From positions 1 through 50,676 of the forward strand of contig NZ_FQZF01000035.1 in the NCBI RefSeq assembly GCF_900141905.1: a stretch of 50,676 nucleotides of DNA. Reading direction: 5' to 3'. The notes under the pieces are model-generated. The model was not told where the DNA came from and ran no database searches. It saw only the letters and a program-made list of their open reading frames with translations. Of the stretch, positions 7,250 through 16,999 are shown in pieces (the stretch's first letter is position 1; every line of letters begins with the position of its first letter). The translations under genes and the position numbers were made by a program. This DNA is from Muricoccus roseus (GTDB lineage Bacteria; Pseudomonadota; Alphaproteobacteria; Acetobacterales; Acetobacteraceae).

Positions 7250-7505
7250 GGGCTGGGTTCCGCCTGTTCCGTGAATGGCGGCGAAGCTGCGCGCCGGGCG
7301 GGTGGCGGTCAACCGGAGCGGTCTGCATCTCAGGGATAGAGGGAACCTATCGTTCTCCCCCTGTCTCCACCCCGGCTGCGCCGCGAAGGCCGCATCGCGG
7401 CTCGCCGTCCTTGTTCCAGGACAAAGACGGCGCGCTTTCGGCGCTTCACCCTCCGTCGCACGCCGCCGGCACCCCGAAAGCCGGCCGTGCGAAGGAGAGA
7501 TCGAG

Positions 7506-7961
7506 ATGCGCAGTGCGACACGGGTCATGGCCGGCCTGCTGATGGCGGCCACCGTGATGATCGGGGGGGCCCGGGCGGCGGAATACGAGGTGCGGATGCT
7601 GGACCGGGGAGAGGCGGGGATGATGGTCTTCGAGCCCTCCACCCTGCGGATCGCGCCCGGCGACAGCGTGCGCTTCCGCGCCACCCAGCCCGGCCACAGC
7701 GCGGAATCGATCCCGTCGATGACGCCCGAGGGCGCCCCCCTCTTCAAGGGCCGGCTCAACGAGGAGATCACCGTCACCTTCGACCGGCCCGGCATCTACG
7801 GCTATCAGTGCAAGCCGCATTACGCGATGGGCATGGTCGGCGTGATCATGGTCGGAGAGGGCGAGGCGGCGCGGGCGAATCTGGAAGCGGCCCGCGGCGT
7901 CTCGCATCCGCCCCGCGCGCGCGCGCGCTTCCAGAGGATGTTCCAGGGCCTGGCAGACTGA
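7506..7961 (+). CDS. pseudoazurin (type 1 blue copper protein)
   Basis: The predicted precursor has 151 residues, with GGAGAGA 5-12 bases before ATG 7506. Residues 1-24 are a signal peptide ending GGARAA. The cupredoxin fold contains all four type 1 copper ligands: His64 in PGHSAES, Cys102 and His105 in YQCKPHYAMGM, and Met110. The spacing (38, 3, 5) equals that of known pseudoazurins (His40, Cys78, His81, Met86). Pseudoazurin is a periplasmic electron carrier, classically to nitrite reductase or other copper/haem enzymes. No denitrification gene is adjacent, so its partner is unknown. A 256-base gap separates it from the divergent binding-protein gene. Confidence 0.88.
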   Translation: MRSATRVMAGLLMAATVMIGGARAAEYEVRMLDRGEAGMMVFEPSTLRIAPGDSVRFRATQPGHSAESIPSMTPEGAPLFKGRLNEEITVTFDRPGIYGYQCKPHYAMGMVGVIMVGEGEAARANLEAARGVSHPPRARARFQRMFQGLAD

Positions 7962-8042
7962 CGGCACCTTCGGGCCGGAGGCGACATGTTCCGGTGGTGT
8001 TCCACTAGAACCGCCTCCCCCGGCACTGTAGCCAGCCCCGGC

Positions 8043-8066
8043 CCGGCGCGTGGAAACACGCGCCGG
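8043..8066 (+). other. GAAA-tetraloop hairpin in the leader of the GT4 gene
   Basis: CCGGCGCGTG (8043-8052), GAAA (8053-8056) and CACGCGCCGG (8057-8066) form a perfect 10-bp stem with a GNRA-type loop. Outside a small internal loop a further stem of about five G-C pairs can form. It lies between the pseudoazurin stop (7961) and the glycosyltransferase start (8184). There is no following T-run. It may be a leader structure or a transcript end for pseudoazurin. Confidence 0.4.
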
Positions 8067-8183
8067 CGGGGCCGGCCCCTCTCCGGTGCGCGACCCTCCC
8101 CGCCGCCTTTCAGGGGCTGGCGCGAAACCCTACCTTGCCGGGCCGGATCCCACCGGCCCCCAGACCGCCCGGAACGCCCGCCC

Positions 8184-9716
8184 ATGACAGCCAGGTCCGA
8201 TGACGCCGGATCCAGAACGATTTGGATCGATGTCGAGGATCTGTTCGACTACGCCCGGGTCAATCCCCGCCCCAGCGGCATCCAGCGGGTGGAGTTCGAG
8301 GTCTGCCGCTGCCTCGTCGGGGCCGTCGGGGAGGGCAAGGTCCGGTTCCTTCGCCATGCCGAAGGCGGCATGGGGTTCCGCCCGGTGCCCTGGGTTTCGG
8401 TGGAGGCGCTCTTCGCCGGGCTGAGCACCCCCATGCCCGCGACCCCGGAGGAGGCCGCGGAGGCCCCCTCCCCCGCGCCTGGAACCCTCACCCCGGCCGT
8501 GCCGGATGCCATCCTGCCGCCGCCCCGCCCGCCGCGCCTGCGCCGGCGGATGCTGAGCTGGGCGGCGCGCCGCGTGCCGGGCCATATCCGCCCCGCCCTG
8601 GGCGACGCCGTGCTGCAGCAGATTGGCGCCATCCAGAGCGCGCTGCATGCCGGGCGGATCGCCTGGGAGTCGGTCTTCCCCCGCCGCCGCGTCACCGCCC
8701 CGGCCGCCCCCGCTCCGGCCCCGCTGGCCGAAGCTCCGCCCGCGCCGGCTCCGGAGCCGCGGCCCCCGGCCACGGAGACCTTCGCCCCCCGCCCCGGCGA
8801 CATGCTCCTCGTCCTCGGCTCCCCCTGGTTCCACCGCGAATACGGTGCGCTGATCGCCAGGACGAAGAAGGCGACGGGGCTGCGCTTCGGCGTGCTCCTC
8901 TACGACATCATCCCGCTCCGCCGCCCGGAGTTCTGCGACGCCGGCCTCGTCGGGATCTTCAACCATTGGCTCAGCACCGTGCTGCCGCATGCCGATGTGC
9001 TGATGGCGATCTCGGAGGCGAGCGCGGCCGATATCCACGCCTATGGGCAGGAGAAGGGCTGGAATCTGAAGGCGCGCCCCGTCGCCATCCCGATGGGCAC
9101 CGGCTTCGGCAGCCCCGCCCCCGCCACCCGCCTGCCGGGCCGGCGCTATCCTGAACCCGGCACCTACGCGCTCATCGTCTCCACCATCGAGGCCCGAAAG
9201 AACCACATCCTCCTCTTCCGCGTTTGGCGCCGGATGCTGGAGGAGATGCCGCGCGAGAAGGTGCCCACCCTCGTCTTCGCCGGACGCGTGGGCTGGATGG
9301 TGTCCGACCTGATGCAGCAGCTGAAGAACGCCCACTACCTCGGCGGCAAGCTGGTGCTGTTCCAGGACCCGACCGATGGCGAGCTGACCACTCTCTACCA
9401 GGGCGCGCAGTTCACCCTCTTCCCCTCCTTCTACGAGGGCTGGGGCCTGCCGGTGACGGAAAGCCTCGCCTTCGGCAAGCCGCCCATCATCTCCAACACC
9501 ACTTCCCTCCCCGAAGCCGGCGGGCCGCTCGCCCGCTACTTCGACCCGGAGAACACGACCGAGGCCTACCAGGTGGTGCGCGAGGTCGTGGAAGACCCGG
9601 AGGGGCTGCGGGCCTGGCAGGACCGCGTGGCACGCGAATTCCGGCCCGTCACCTGGGACGCCGCAGCCGAGGCCGTGCTGCGCGCCATCGAGGAGCCGGT
9701 GCCAGGCCGGGCCTGA
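8184..9716 (+). CDS. glycosyltransferase, GT4 family (group 1)
   Basis: The protein has 510 residues from ATG 8184; longer starts add low-complexity sequence. The N-terminal third contains IWIDVEDLFDYAR and GIQRVEFEV. A proline/alanine-rich stretch at about residues 85-205 is a probable linker. The C-terminal GT-B domain has YALIVSTIEARKNH, FPSFYEGWGLPVTE with the EX7E pair (Glu418 and Glu426), and NTTSLPEAGG. These are typical of retaining GT4 enzymes that transfer a nucleotide-activated sugar in cell-surface glycan synthesis. It is soluble or peripherally bound, since no membrane helix is seen. It stands alone, followed by a dispersed repeat and a convergent gene. Confidence 0.85.
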   Translation: MTARSDDAGSRTIWIDVEDLFDYARVNPRPSGIQRVEFEVCRCLVGAVGEGKVRFLRHAEGGMGFRPVPWVSVEALFAGLSTPMPATPEEAAEAPSPAPGTLTPAVPDAILPPPRPPRLRRRMLSWAARRVPGHIRPALGDAVLQQIGAIQSALHAGRIAWESVFPRRRVTAPAAPAPAPLAEAPPAPAPEPRPPATETFAPRPGDMLLVLGSPWFHREYGALIARTKKATGLRFGVLLYDIIPLRRPEFCDAGLVGIFNHWLSTVLPHADVLMAISEASAADIHAYGQEKGWNLKARPVAIPMGTGFGSPAPATRLPGRRYPEPGTYALIVSTIEARKNHILLFRVWRRMLEEMPREKVPTLVFAGRVGWMVSDLMQQLKNAHYLGGKLVLFQDPTDGELTTLYQGAQFTLFPSFYEGWGLPVTESLAFGKPPIISNTTSLPEAGGPLARYFDPENTTEAYQVVREVVEDPEGLRAWQDRVAREFRPVTWDAAAEAVLRAIEEPVPGRA

Positions 9717-9740
9717 GCGGGATCTTCAGGGGCTCGCCGT

Positions 9741-9990
9741 TGAGGGCTCCGCCCTCACCCGCCAAGGGCCCGAGGCCCTTGGAACCCCGTCTGACTGCCG
9801 TGGATACCCCGGATCGAAGGGGTCTCTGGTGGCCGCTTTTCCTGACCTTGCAGTCGCCTCGGGTCTACGACCCGAGGCGCACCGTCAGCCCCGTGATTCC
9901 AACTCGAAGAAGAAGATGATGGGTCGAAGGCACTGCCTTCGACGGGTCCGGGGAGAGGAAGAATTCCTTCTTCCTCTCCCCGGGACAGAC
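9741..9990 (+). repeat. dispersed multi-hairpin repeat, copy 1 (full)
   Basis: This is the first copy of a roughly 250-bp element also seen at 18608-18863, 33144-33397 and, as an inverted half, at 22537-22686. From left to right it carries these stems: GAGGGC/GCCCTC at the left end; CCAAGGGCC/GGCCCTTGG; ACCCC/GGGGT; an 11-bp stem at 9855-9879; GTCGAAGGCA/TGCCTTCGAC at 9923-9943; and a 14-bp stem GGGGAGAGGAAGAA/TTCTTCCTCTCCCC at 9950-9981. It fills the gap between two convergent genes and ends 22 bases before the stop of the minus-strand gene. No coding potential is evident. Confidence 0.85.
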
Positions 9991-10012
9991 CGTCAGCGCA
10001 GAACAGAAGCCC

Positions 10013-10624
10013 TCAGCCCCAGGCCTCCAGCAGTTCATCCGCCGTCACCGTTTCCACCTGCTGTCCGTAGCGCTCGCGATAGAGGGTCAGCAGCGCGTCA
10101 TGCGTGCGGTCGGAGGAGGAGCAGAGCGCGTCGGTGGGGATGACCACGCGGTATCCCCGGTCCACCGCGCCCAGCACGGCGCCGAGCACGCAGACATCCG
10201 TCTCCGCCCCCGTGATGACCAGCGTATCGATGCCCTGCGCCTTCAGCATCTCGTGCAGTGCCGGCTCGGCCCATGGCGAATAAACCATCTTGTCCAGCAC
10301 CTGCGCCGGCGGCACGAGGCGCGCGAGCGGCGGCACGAGGTCGAGCATCCCGGGCGCCAGCGCCTCCTGGGTCATGCTCTTCCAGCGTTCCCAATAGTGC
10401 CGCCAGGTCCCCTCCCCGTCTCCGGGATGGGCGGCGGGGATGAAGCGGGTGAAGACGGTCCGCTCCGGATGGGCCGTCGCGATCCGCTCGATCACGGGCA
10501 GCACGCGCCGCATCCAGGGCGTGTGCCACTCCGTGCCCTCCGCGAAGAGGTTCTGCATATCGATGCAGAGATGCGCGCAACCCGTGCCCAGCGGCCCGAA
10601 GCGAAGCCCCTTCTCGTCTGACAT
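10013..10624 (-). CDS. isochorismatase-like cysteine hydrolase
   Basis: The protein has 203 residues. The cysteine-hydrolase triad is in place: Asp22 in LCIDMQNLF, Lys112 in QVLDKMVYSPW and Cys145 in GAETDVCVLGAV, followed by the cis-peptide type core and the CSSSDRTHDA region. Members of this family hydrolyse isochorismate, nicotinamide, N-carbamoyl compounds or biuret-like amides in the cytoplasm, and sequence alone does not decide which. It is convergent with the glycosyltransferase gene and lies just past the first dispersed repeat. The upstream RraA-like gene on the same strand ends 69 bases before it. Confidence 0.85.
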   Translation of the reverse strand: MSDEKGLRFGPLGTGCAHLCIDMQNLFAEGTEWHTPWMRRVLPVIERIATAHPERTVFTRFIPAAHPGDGEGTWRHYWERWKSMTQEALAPGMLDLVPPLARLVPPAQVLDKMVYSPWAEPALHEMLKAQGIDTLVITGAETDVCVLGAVLGAVDRGYRVVIPTDALCSSSDRTHDALLTLYRERYGQQVETVTADELLEAWG

Positions 10625-10693
10625 CCAGCCCGTCCTCCGAAATGGTGCGGAGGAAACGCGCTGGATGCCGCCTGGATTGCCTGGAGCGGAGGC

Positions 10694-11410
10694 CTAGCGA
10701 CCCTTTTCCTTGCGCCAGGCTGCGAAGGCCTCAAGGTTTGCAGGATCTGTCGCGGGATACAGGCCGATGATGGGCTGGCCGCCCCGCACGCGCTCGGTCA
10801 CGAAGTCCTCATAGGCCGTCATCTCCACGGCCTCGGCGGCGATCTCGTCCGCGAGATGGGCGGGGATCACGATCACCCCGTCCCCGTCGCCGACGATCAC
10901 GTCGCCCGGGAAGACCGGCGCGTCCCCGCAGCCGATCGGCACGTTCAGGTCGATCGCATGGTTCAGCGTCAGGTTCGTCGGCGCGGAGGGGCGGCTGTGA
11001 TAGGTGGGGATGTCCATTTCCGCGATCTCCACCGCGTCACGGAAGCCGCCATCGGTCACCACGCCCGCCACGCCGCGCACCATCAGCCGCGTGACGAGGA
11101 TGGAGCCGGCGGAGGCCGCGCGCGCATCCTTGCGGCTGTCCATCACCAGCACGGCGCCGGGCGGGCACATCTCCACGCCCTTGCGCTGCGGGTGCTCGGG
11201 GTCGCGGAACACCTCCAGCTTGTTCAGGTCCTCGCGCGCCGGGATGTAGCGCAGGGTGAAGGCCTCCCCCACCATGCTCTCGGGGCGGACGCGCAGCGGC
11301 TTCACGTCCTGGATGAACTGCTGGCGGAAGCCGCGCTTGAACAGGGCAGTGGCGAGCGTCGCGGTGGAGACGCCCTTCAGCTTCTCCCGCGTCTCGTTGG
11401 GCAGGGCCAT
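10694..11410 (-). CDS. RraA/HMG-aldolase-like protein
   Basis: The protein has 238 residues from ATG 11410, with GAGGAGA 7-13 bases upstream. It has the RraA fold signature TDGGFRDAVEI, with the conserved Arg124-Asp125 pair that in 4-hydroxy-4-methyl-2-oxoglutarate aldolases binds the metal and substrate, plus HSRPSAPTN and PGDVIVGDGDGVIVIP. At 238 residues it is longer than the roughly 160-residue RraA of E. coli and closer to aldolase or decarboxylase members. It follows the sugar-acid dehydratase gene by 11 bases and is surely co-transcribed. A 2-keto acid lyase or decarboxylase acting after the dehydratase is a reasonable inference, not shown. Confidence 0.8.
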   Translation of the reverse strand: MALPNETREKLKGVSTATLATALFKRGFRQQFIQDVKPLRVRPESMVGEAFTLRYIPAREDLNKLEVFRDPEHPQRKGVEMCPPGAVLVMDSRKDARAASAGSILVTRLMVRGVAGVVTDGGFRDAVEIAEMDIPTYHSRPSAPTNLTLNHAIDLNVPIGCGDAPVFPGDVIVGDGDGVIVIPAHLADEIAAEAVEMTAYEDFVTERVRGGQPIIGLYPATDPANLEAFAAWRKEKGR

Positions 11411-11421
11411 GGATCGTCTCC

Positions 11422-13212
<1,791 letters not shown>

Positions 13213-13371
13213 CACGCATCCTCCGGGGTGGTCTTCAAGCTGACATAGCAGATTTGCAGAACCGCGCCAGGGCTCCCGGAAGCCCCTCCCGCGAGGGGCA
13301 TGGCCGTTGCGGCACCGCACAAGGCCTGTTTCCCTGCTCCCGCAGGATTCGCCTGGAGAGATGAGAACGCG

Positions 13372-14658
13372 ATGGACCGGCTTTTCAGCCTCACCGAGAA
13401 CGGCACCACCCCCCGGCGGGAGCTGATGGCGGGCCTGACCACCTTCCTGGCCATGGCCTATATCATCGTGGTGAACCCGCGGATCCTGGCGGCCGCCGGC
13501 ATCGACCCGGGCGCCGCCTTCGTCGCGACCTGCCTCGCCGCCGCCATCGGCTGCGCCCTCATGGGCCTGCTGGCCAACTTCCCCATCGCCCTCGCACCCG
13601 GCATGGGGGTGAACGCCTATTTCGCCTTCGCCGTGGTGGGGCAGGCCGGCGCCTCCTGGCAGGTGGCGCTCGGCGCCGTCTTCCTGTCGGGCGTCATCTT
13701 CCTCTTCGTCTCCCTCGCCGGCTTCCGGGAATGGCTGATCAACGGCATCCCCCTTTCGCTCAAGCTCGGCATCGCGGCGGGGATCGGGCTGCTGCTGGGG
13801 CTGATCGGGCTGCAGAATCTCGGCATGGTGGTGGACCACCCGGCCACCCTCGTCACGCTGGGCAACCTCGGTTCCCCCCCGGTGCTGATCGGCTCGGCCG
13901 GCTTCATCCTCATCGCCGCCCTCTCCGCGCGCCGCGTGCCGGGGGCCATCATCATCGGCGTGCTGGTCACGGCGCTGGCTGGCATTCCCTTGGGGCTCAC
14001 GCGGTTCGAAGGCTTCGTCGCCGCCCCGCCCTCCATCGCGCCCACCCTCCTCCAGATGGACCTCGCCGGGGCCTTCTCGCTGGCCATGGCCAGCGTCGTC
14101 TTCACCTTCTTCGTGGCCGACCTGCTGAACAACGCCGGCACGCTGATCGCGACCACGCATCGGGCCGGGCTGATGCGGCCGGACGGCTCCGTGCCCCGCC
14201 TGGGCCGGGCGCTTGTCGCCGATAGCGGCGGGGCGATGATCGGCGCAGCGCTCGGCACCTCCCCCACCGTCAGCTACATCGAGAGCGCGGCGGGCATCCA
14301 GGCCGGCGGCCGCACGGGCCTCACGGCGCTCACCGTCGGCGCGCTCTTCCTCCTCGCGCTCTTCTTCTCCCCGGTCGCGACCGCGATCCCGGCCTTCGCC
14401 ACCGCCCCGGCCCTCGTCTTCGTGGCCTGCCTGATGGCGGAATCCCTCAAGGACCTGGATTGGGGGGACATGACCGAGTACCTGCCCGCCATCCTCGGTG
14501 CCATGGCCATGCCCTTCACCTTCTCCATCGGCACGGGGATCGGGATCGCCTTCACCGCCTATGCCCTCATCAAGCTCGCCGCCGGGCGGCCGGGCGAGGT
14601 CCATGGCGCCGTCTGGGTGCTCGCCATTCTGTCGGCGCTGCAGCTCGCCCTGTCCTGA
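13372..14658 (+). CDS. NCS2 family purine permease (AzgA/PbuG-like)
   Basis: The protein has 428 residues with 12 or more hydrophobic helices. The start ATG 13372 was chosen because MDRLFSLTENGTTPRRE is the usual N-terminus; GGAGAG lies about 13 bases before it. NFPIALAPGMGVNAYF near residue 75 and GTSPTVSYIESAAGIQAGGR near residue 300 are the signature segments of the guanine/hypoxanthine/adenine (AzgA) branch of NCS2 proton symporters in the inner membrane. Substrate preference among purines is not resolved. It is transcribed away from the sugar-acid dehydratase gene. Confidence 0.88.
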   Translation: MDRLFSLTENGTTPRRELMAGLTTFLAMAYIIVVNPRILAAAGIDPGAAFVATCLAAAIGCALMGLLANFPIALAPGMGVNAYFAFAVVGQAGASWQVALGAVFLSGVIFLFVSLAGFREWLINGIPLSLKLGIAAGIGLLLGLIGLQNLGMVVDHPATLVTLGNLGSPPVLIGSAGFILIAALSARRVPGAIIIGVLVTALAGIPLGLTRFEGFVAAPPSIAPTLLQMDLAGAFSLAMASVVFTFFVADLLNNAGTLIATTHRAGLMRPDGSVPRLGRALVADSGGAMIGAALGTSPTVSYIESAAGIQAGGRTGLTALTVGALFLLALFFSPVATAIPAFATAPALVFVACLMAESLKDLDWGDMTEYLPAILGAMAMPFTFSIGTGIGIAFTAYALIKLAAGRPGEVHGAVWVLAILSALQLALS

Positions 14659-14730
14659 ATCGCGAGGGGCCGGCACGCGTGTTCCATGGGCCTGGCCCCT
14701 CGGCGGGTGGAGGCCGAAGCCTTCCGCCGT

Positions 14731-15060
14731 CTACCCCACCCCCGCCCGCCGAAGCTCCGCCTCCAGCCGCCCCGTCAGGAAAAGCCAGGCCATCCGCAGG
14801 TCGGAGCCGAGGGACCAGAGCGGATAGGTGAAGGTCGCGGGGCGGTTGCGCTCGATGGTCATGTGGCTGACCCAGGCGAAGAGATAGCCGCTGAACAGGC
14901 CTGCCAGCACCAGCCACCACCGCCCCAACACGATCCCGGCGAGGAACAGCCCGACGCCGATCACCGTGCCGAGGACATGCACGCGCCGGGTCCGCGGGTC
15001 CGCATGCTCCCGCAGGTAATAGGGCCAGAACTCGGCATAGGTGGCGATGCGCTCGGCCAT
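14731..15060 (-). CDS. Mpo1-like (DUF962) membrane protein
   Basis: The protein has 109 residues with two hydrophobic helices (about 33-50 and 50-65). It carries the family motifs REHADPRTRRVHVLG near the start and FAWVSHMTIERNRPATF with YPLWSLGSDLRM. The conserved histidines are those that bind iron in yeast Mpo1, a dioxygenase that shortens 2-hydroxy fatty acids. The bacterial role is not established. It lies 50 bases after the ABC transporter gene on the same strand and ends convergent with the purine permease gene. Confidence 0.85.
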   Translation of the reverse strand: MAERIATYAEFWPYYLREHADPRTRRVHVLGTVIGVGLFLAGIVLGRWWLVLAGLFSGYLFAWVSHMTIERNRPATFTYPLWSLGSDLRMAWLFLTGRLEAELRRAGVG

Positions 15061-15110
15061 GCCGGCAGCCTAGACCATCCCCGCCACGCGGCGCGAGCCG
15101 GAACCAGGCC

Positions 15111-16826
15111 TCACCCGGCGCGCTGCACGGCAGCCGGCCGCGAATACACGCCGCCTCGCCCCAGCAGTTCGCCATGCCGCCCCTGTTCCACCACCTGCCC
15201 GCCCTCCACGACGACGATCCGGTCGGCATCCCGGATGGTGGCGAGGCGATGCGCGATGACGAGGCTGGTCCGGCCTTCCGACAGCTCCTGGAGGGATGCC
15301 TGGATCGCCTGCTCGGTCTCGGTGTCGAGGGCGGAGGTGGCCTCGTCCAGGATCAGGATGGGAGGGTTCTTCAGGAAGATCCGCGCGATGGCCAGGCGCT
15401 GCTTCTGCCCGCCCGAGAGCTTCACGCCCCGCTCCCCGATCACGGTATCCAGCCCTTCCGGCAGGGCTGCGATCACCCCGTCCAGCCTGGCCCGCCGCGC
15501 CGCCTCGCGGATCTCCGCCTCGCTCGCGCCCAGCCGGCCATAGGCGATGTTCTCCCGGATCGTCCCCCCGAACAGGAACACATCCTGCTGCACGATCCCG
15601 ATCTGGCCGCGCAGGGAGGCAAGCGTCATGTCGCGGATGTCGATCCCGTCGATGGTGATCCGCCCCTCCGACACCTCGTAGAACCGCGGCAGGAGGGAAC
15701 AGAGCGTGGTCTTGCCCGCGCCGGAGGGGCCGACGAAGGCCACCGTCTCGCCGGGGCGCAGATGCAGGTCGATGCCGTCGAGCACCGGCCGGCCGTCGCC
15801 GTAGCGGAAGCGCACGCCTTCATACCGGATCTCGCCCCGCAGCCCCGGGGCCGGCCGGGCGCTCGGCCGGTCCGCGATGTCGGGCTCCGTCTCCAGCAGC
15901 TCCAGGAAGCGCCGGAACCCCGCGATGCCCTTGGGATAGGTCTCGATCACCGCGTTGATCTTCTCCACGGGCCGGAAGAAGACGCCGACCAGCAGGAGGA
16001 ACCCCACGAAGCCGCCCGCCGAAAGCTCCCCGCGCATGACGAACCAGCTGCCCGCCACCATCACCAGCATCTGGGTCAGCCGCATGGAGAGGTAGGAGAG
16101 CGAGGTGCTCGCCGCCATCAGCCGGTAGGCCTGCAGCTTCGTCGCGCGGTAGCCCTCGTTGTCCCGCGCGAAGAGTTGCCGCTCGTGCTCCTCATTGGCG
16201 AAAGCCTGCACCACGCGGATGCCGCCCACATTCTCCTCGATCCGCGCGTTGAAATTGCCCACCCGCCCGAAGATCGCCTGCCAGTTCCGCGTCATTCGCC
16301 CGCCGAACCGCGCCGTGATCCAGCCGGTGAAGGGCACCACCAGCGCCGTGATCAGCGCCAGCTCCGCATTCACCGCGAACATCAGCGCGAAGGCGCCGAG
16401 GAAGGTCATCACCGCGATGAACAGGTCCTCGGGCCCGTGATGCGCGACCTCCCCGATCTCCTCCAGGTCCTTCGTCAGCCGCCCCACCAGATGCCCGGTC
16501 TTGTGGTTGTCGAAATAGGAGAAGGATAGCTTCTGGAGATGCGCGAAGGCCTGGCGCCGCATCTCGGTCTCGATGTTGATGCCGAGCATGTGCCCCCAAT
16601 AGGTCACGACCGCCATCAGCCCCGCATTCAGCAGGTAAATGGCCATCAGCCCGGCCGCCGCCAGGCCGATCAGCCCCCAGTCGCCACCCGGCAGCAACCG
16701 GTCGACAAAGGCTTTCACCGCCAGGGAAAAGCCAAGCTCCAGCAGGCCCGACATCACGGCACAGCCGAAATCGAGCAGGAAAAGGCGCCGGTGCGGGCGG
16801 TAATATTCGAAGAAGCGCTTGAGCAT
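15111..16826 (-). CDS. ABC exporter half-transporter (MsbA/LapB-like lipid or drug exporter type)
   Basis: The protein has 571 residues from ATG 16826 (MLKRFFEYYRPHRR); an ATG six codons earlier is possible. An N-terminal six-helix exporter domain (residues about 15-310) is followed by an ATPase domain with Walker A GPSGAGKTTL near residue 365, signature LSGGQKQR near 469, Walker B ILILDEATSALD near 488 and the H-loop VIAHRLATI. It would work as a homodimer in the inner membrane, exporting lipid or hydrophobic compounds. The substrate is not evident. It is divergent from the MFS gene 174 bases away. Confidence 0.88.
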   Translation of the reverse strand: MLKRFFEYYRPHRRLFLLDFGCAVMSGLLELGFSLAVKAFVDRLLPGGDWGLIGLAAAGLMAIYLLNAGLMAVVTYWGHMLGINIETEMRRQAFAHLQKLSFSYFDNHKTGHLVGRLTKDLEEIGEVAHHGPEDLFIAVMTFLGAFALMFAVNAELALITALVVPFTGWITARFGGRMTRNWQAIFGRVGNFNARIEENVGGIRVVQAFANEEHERQLFARDNEGYRATKLQAYRLMAASTSLSYLSMRLTQMLVMVAGSWFVMRGELSAGGFVGFLLLVGVFFRPVEKINAVIETYPKGIAGFRRFLELLETEPDIADRPSARPAPGLRGEIRYEGVRFRYGDGRPVLDGIDLHLRPGETVAFVGPSGAGKTTLCSLLPRFYEVSEGRITIDGIDIRDMTLASLRGQIGIVQQDVFLFGGTIRENIAYGRLGASEAEIREAARRARLDGVIAALPEGLDTVIGERGVKLSGGQKQRLAIARIFLKNPPILILDEATSALDTETEQAIQASLQELSEGRTSLVIAHRLATIRDADRIVVVEGGQVVEQGRHGELLGRGGVYSRPAAVQRAG

Positions 16827-16999
16827 CGCGCCGCCCTCTACCACCCTGGCGGCCGCGCCGCATCGCGCCAGAGCGGATCGCCCAGGGGCCCGAGAGCCCC
16901 CGGCGCCCGATCCGTTCCGCCATGCAGCCCGCCCGCCACGGACCGCCAGGCCCTGGTGGACCGGAAACCCCCACCCCTCTCCGGCCCTTTTCCCACCCG

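Noticed and set aside
6237-7328. Long minus-strand frame opposite and overlapping the binding-protein gene
   Set aside because: It is arginine/proline-rich, lacks domains and arises as a shifted frame of a G+C-rich gene with clear LivK homology.
7990-8035. Cobalamin-riboswitch-like pieces (GGTG, TTCC, then CCCCCGGCACTGT) before the GT4 gene
   Set aside because: The upstream AAGGGAA-type core and a proper B12 box are missing, and the downstream gene has no link to cobalamin. The likeness is probably chance in G+C-rich DNA.
9741-9990. CRISPR array or tRNA cluster as explanation of the repeated segments
   Set aside because: Copies are single, about 250 bp, thousands of bases apart, with no short direct repeats and spacers and no tRNA cloverleaf or T-loop motif.
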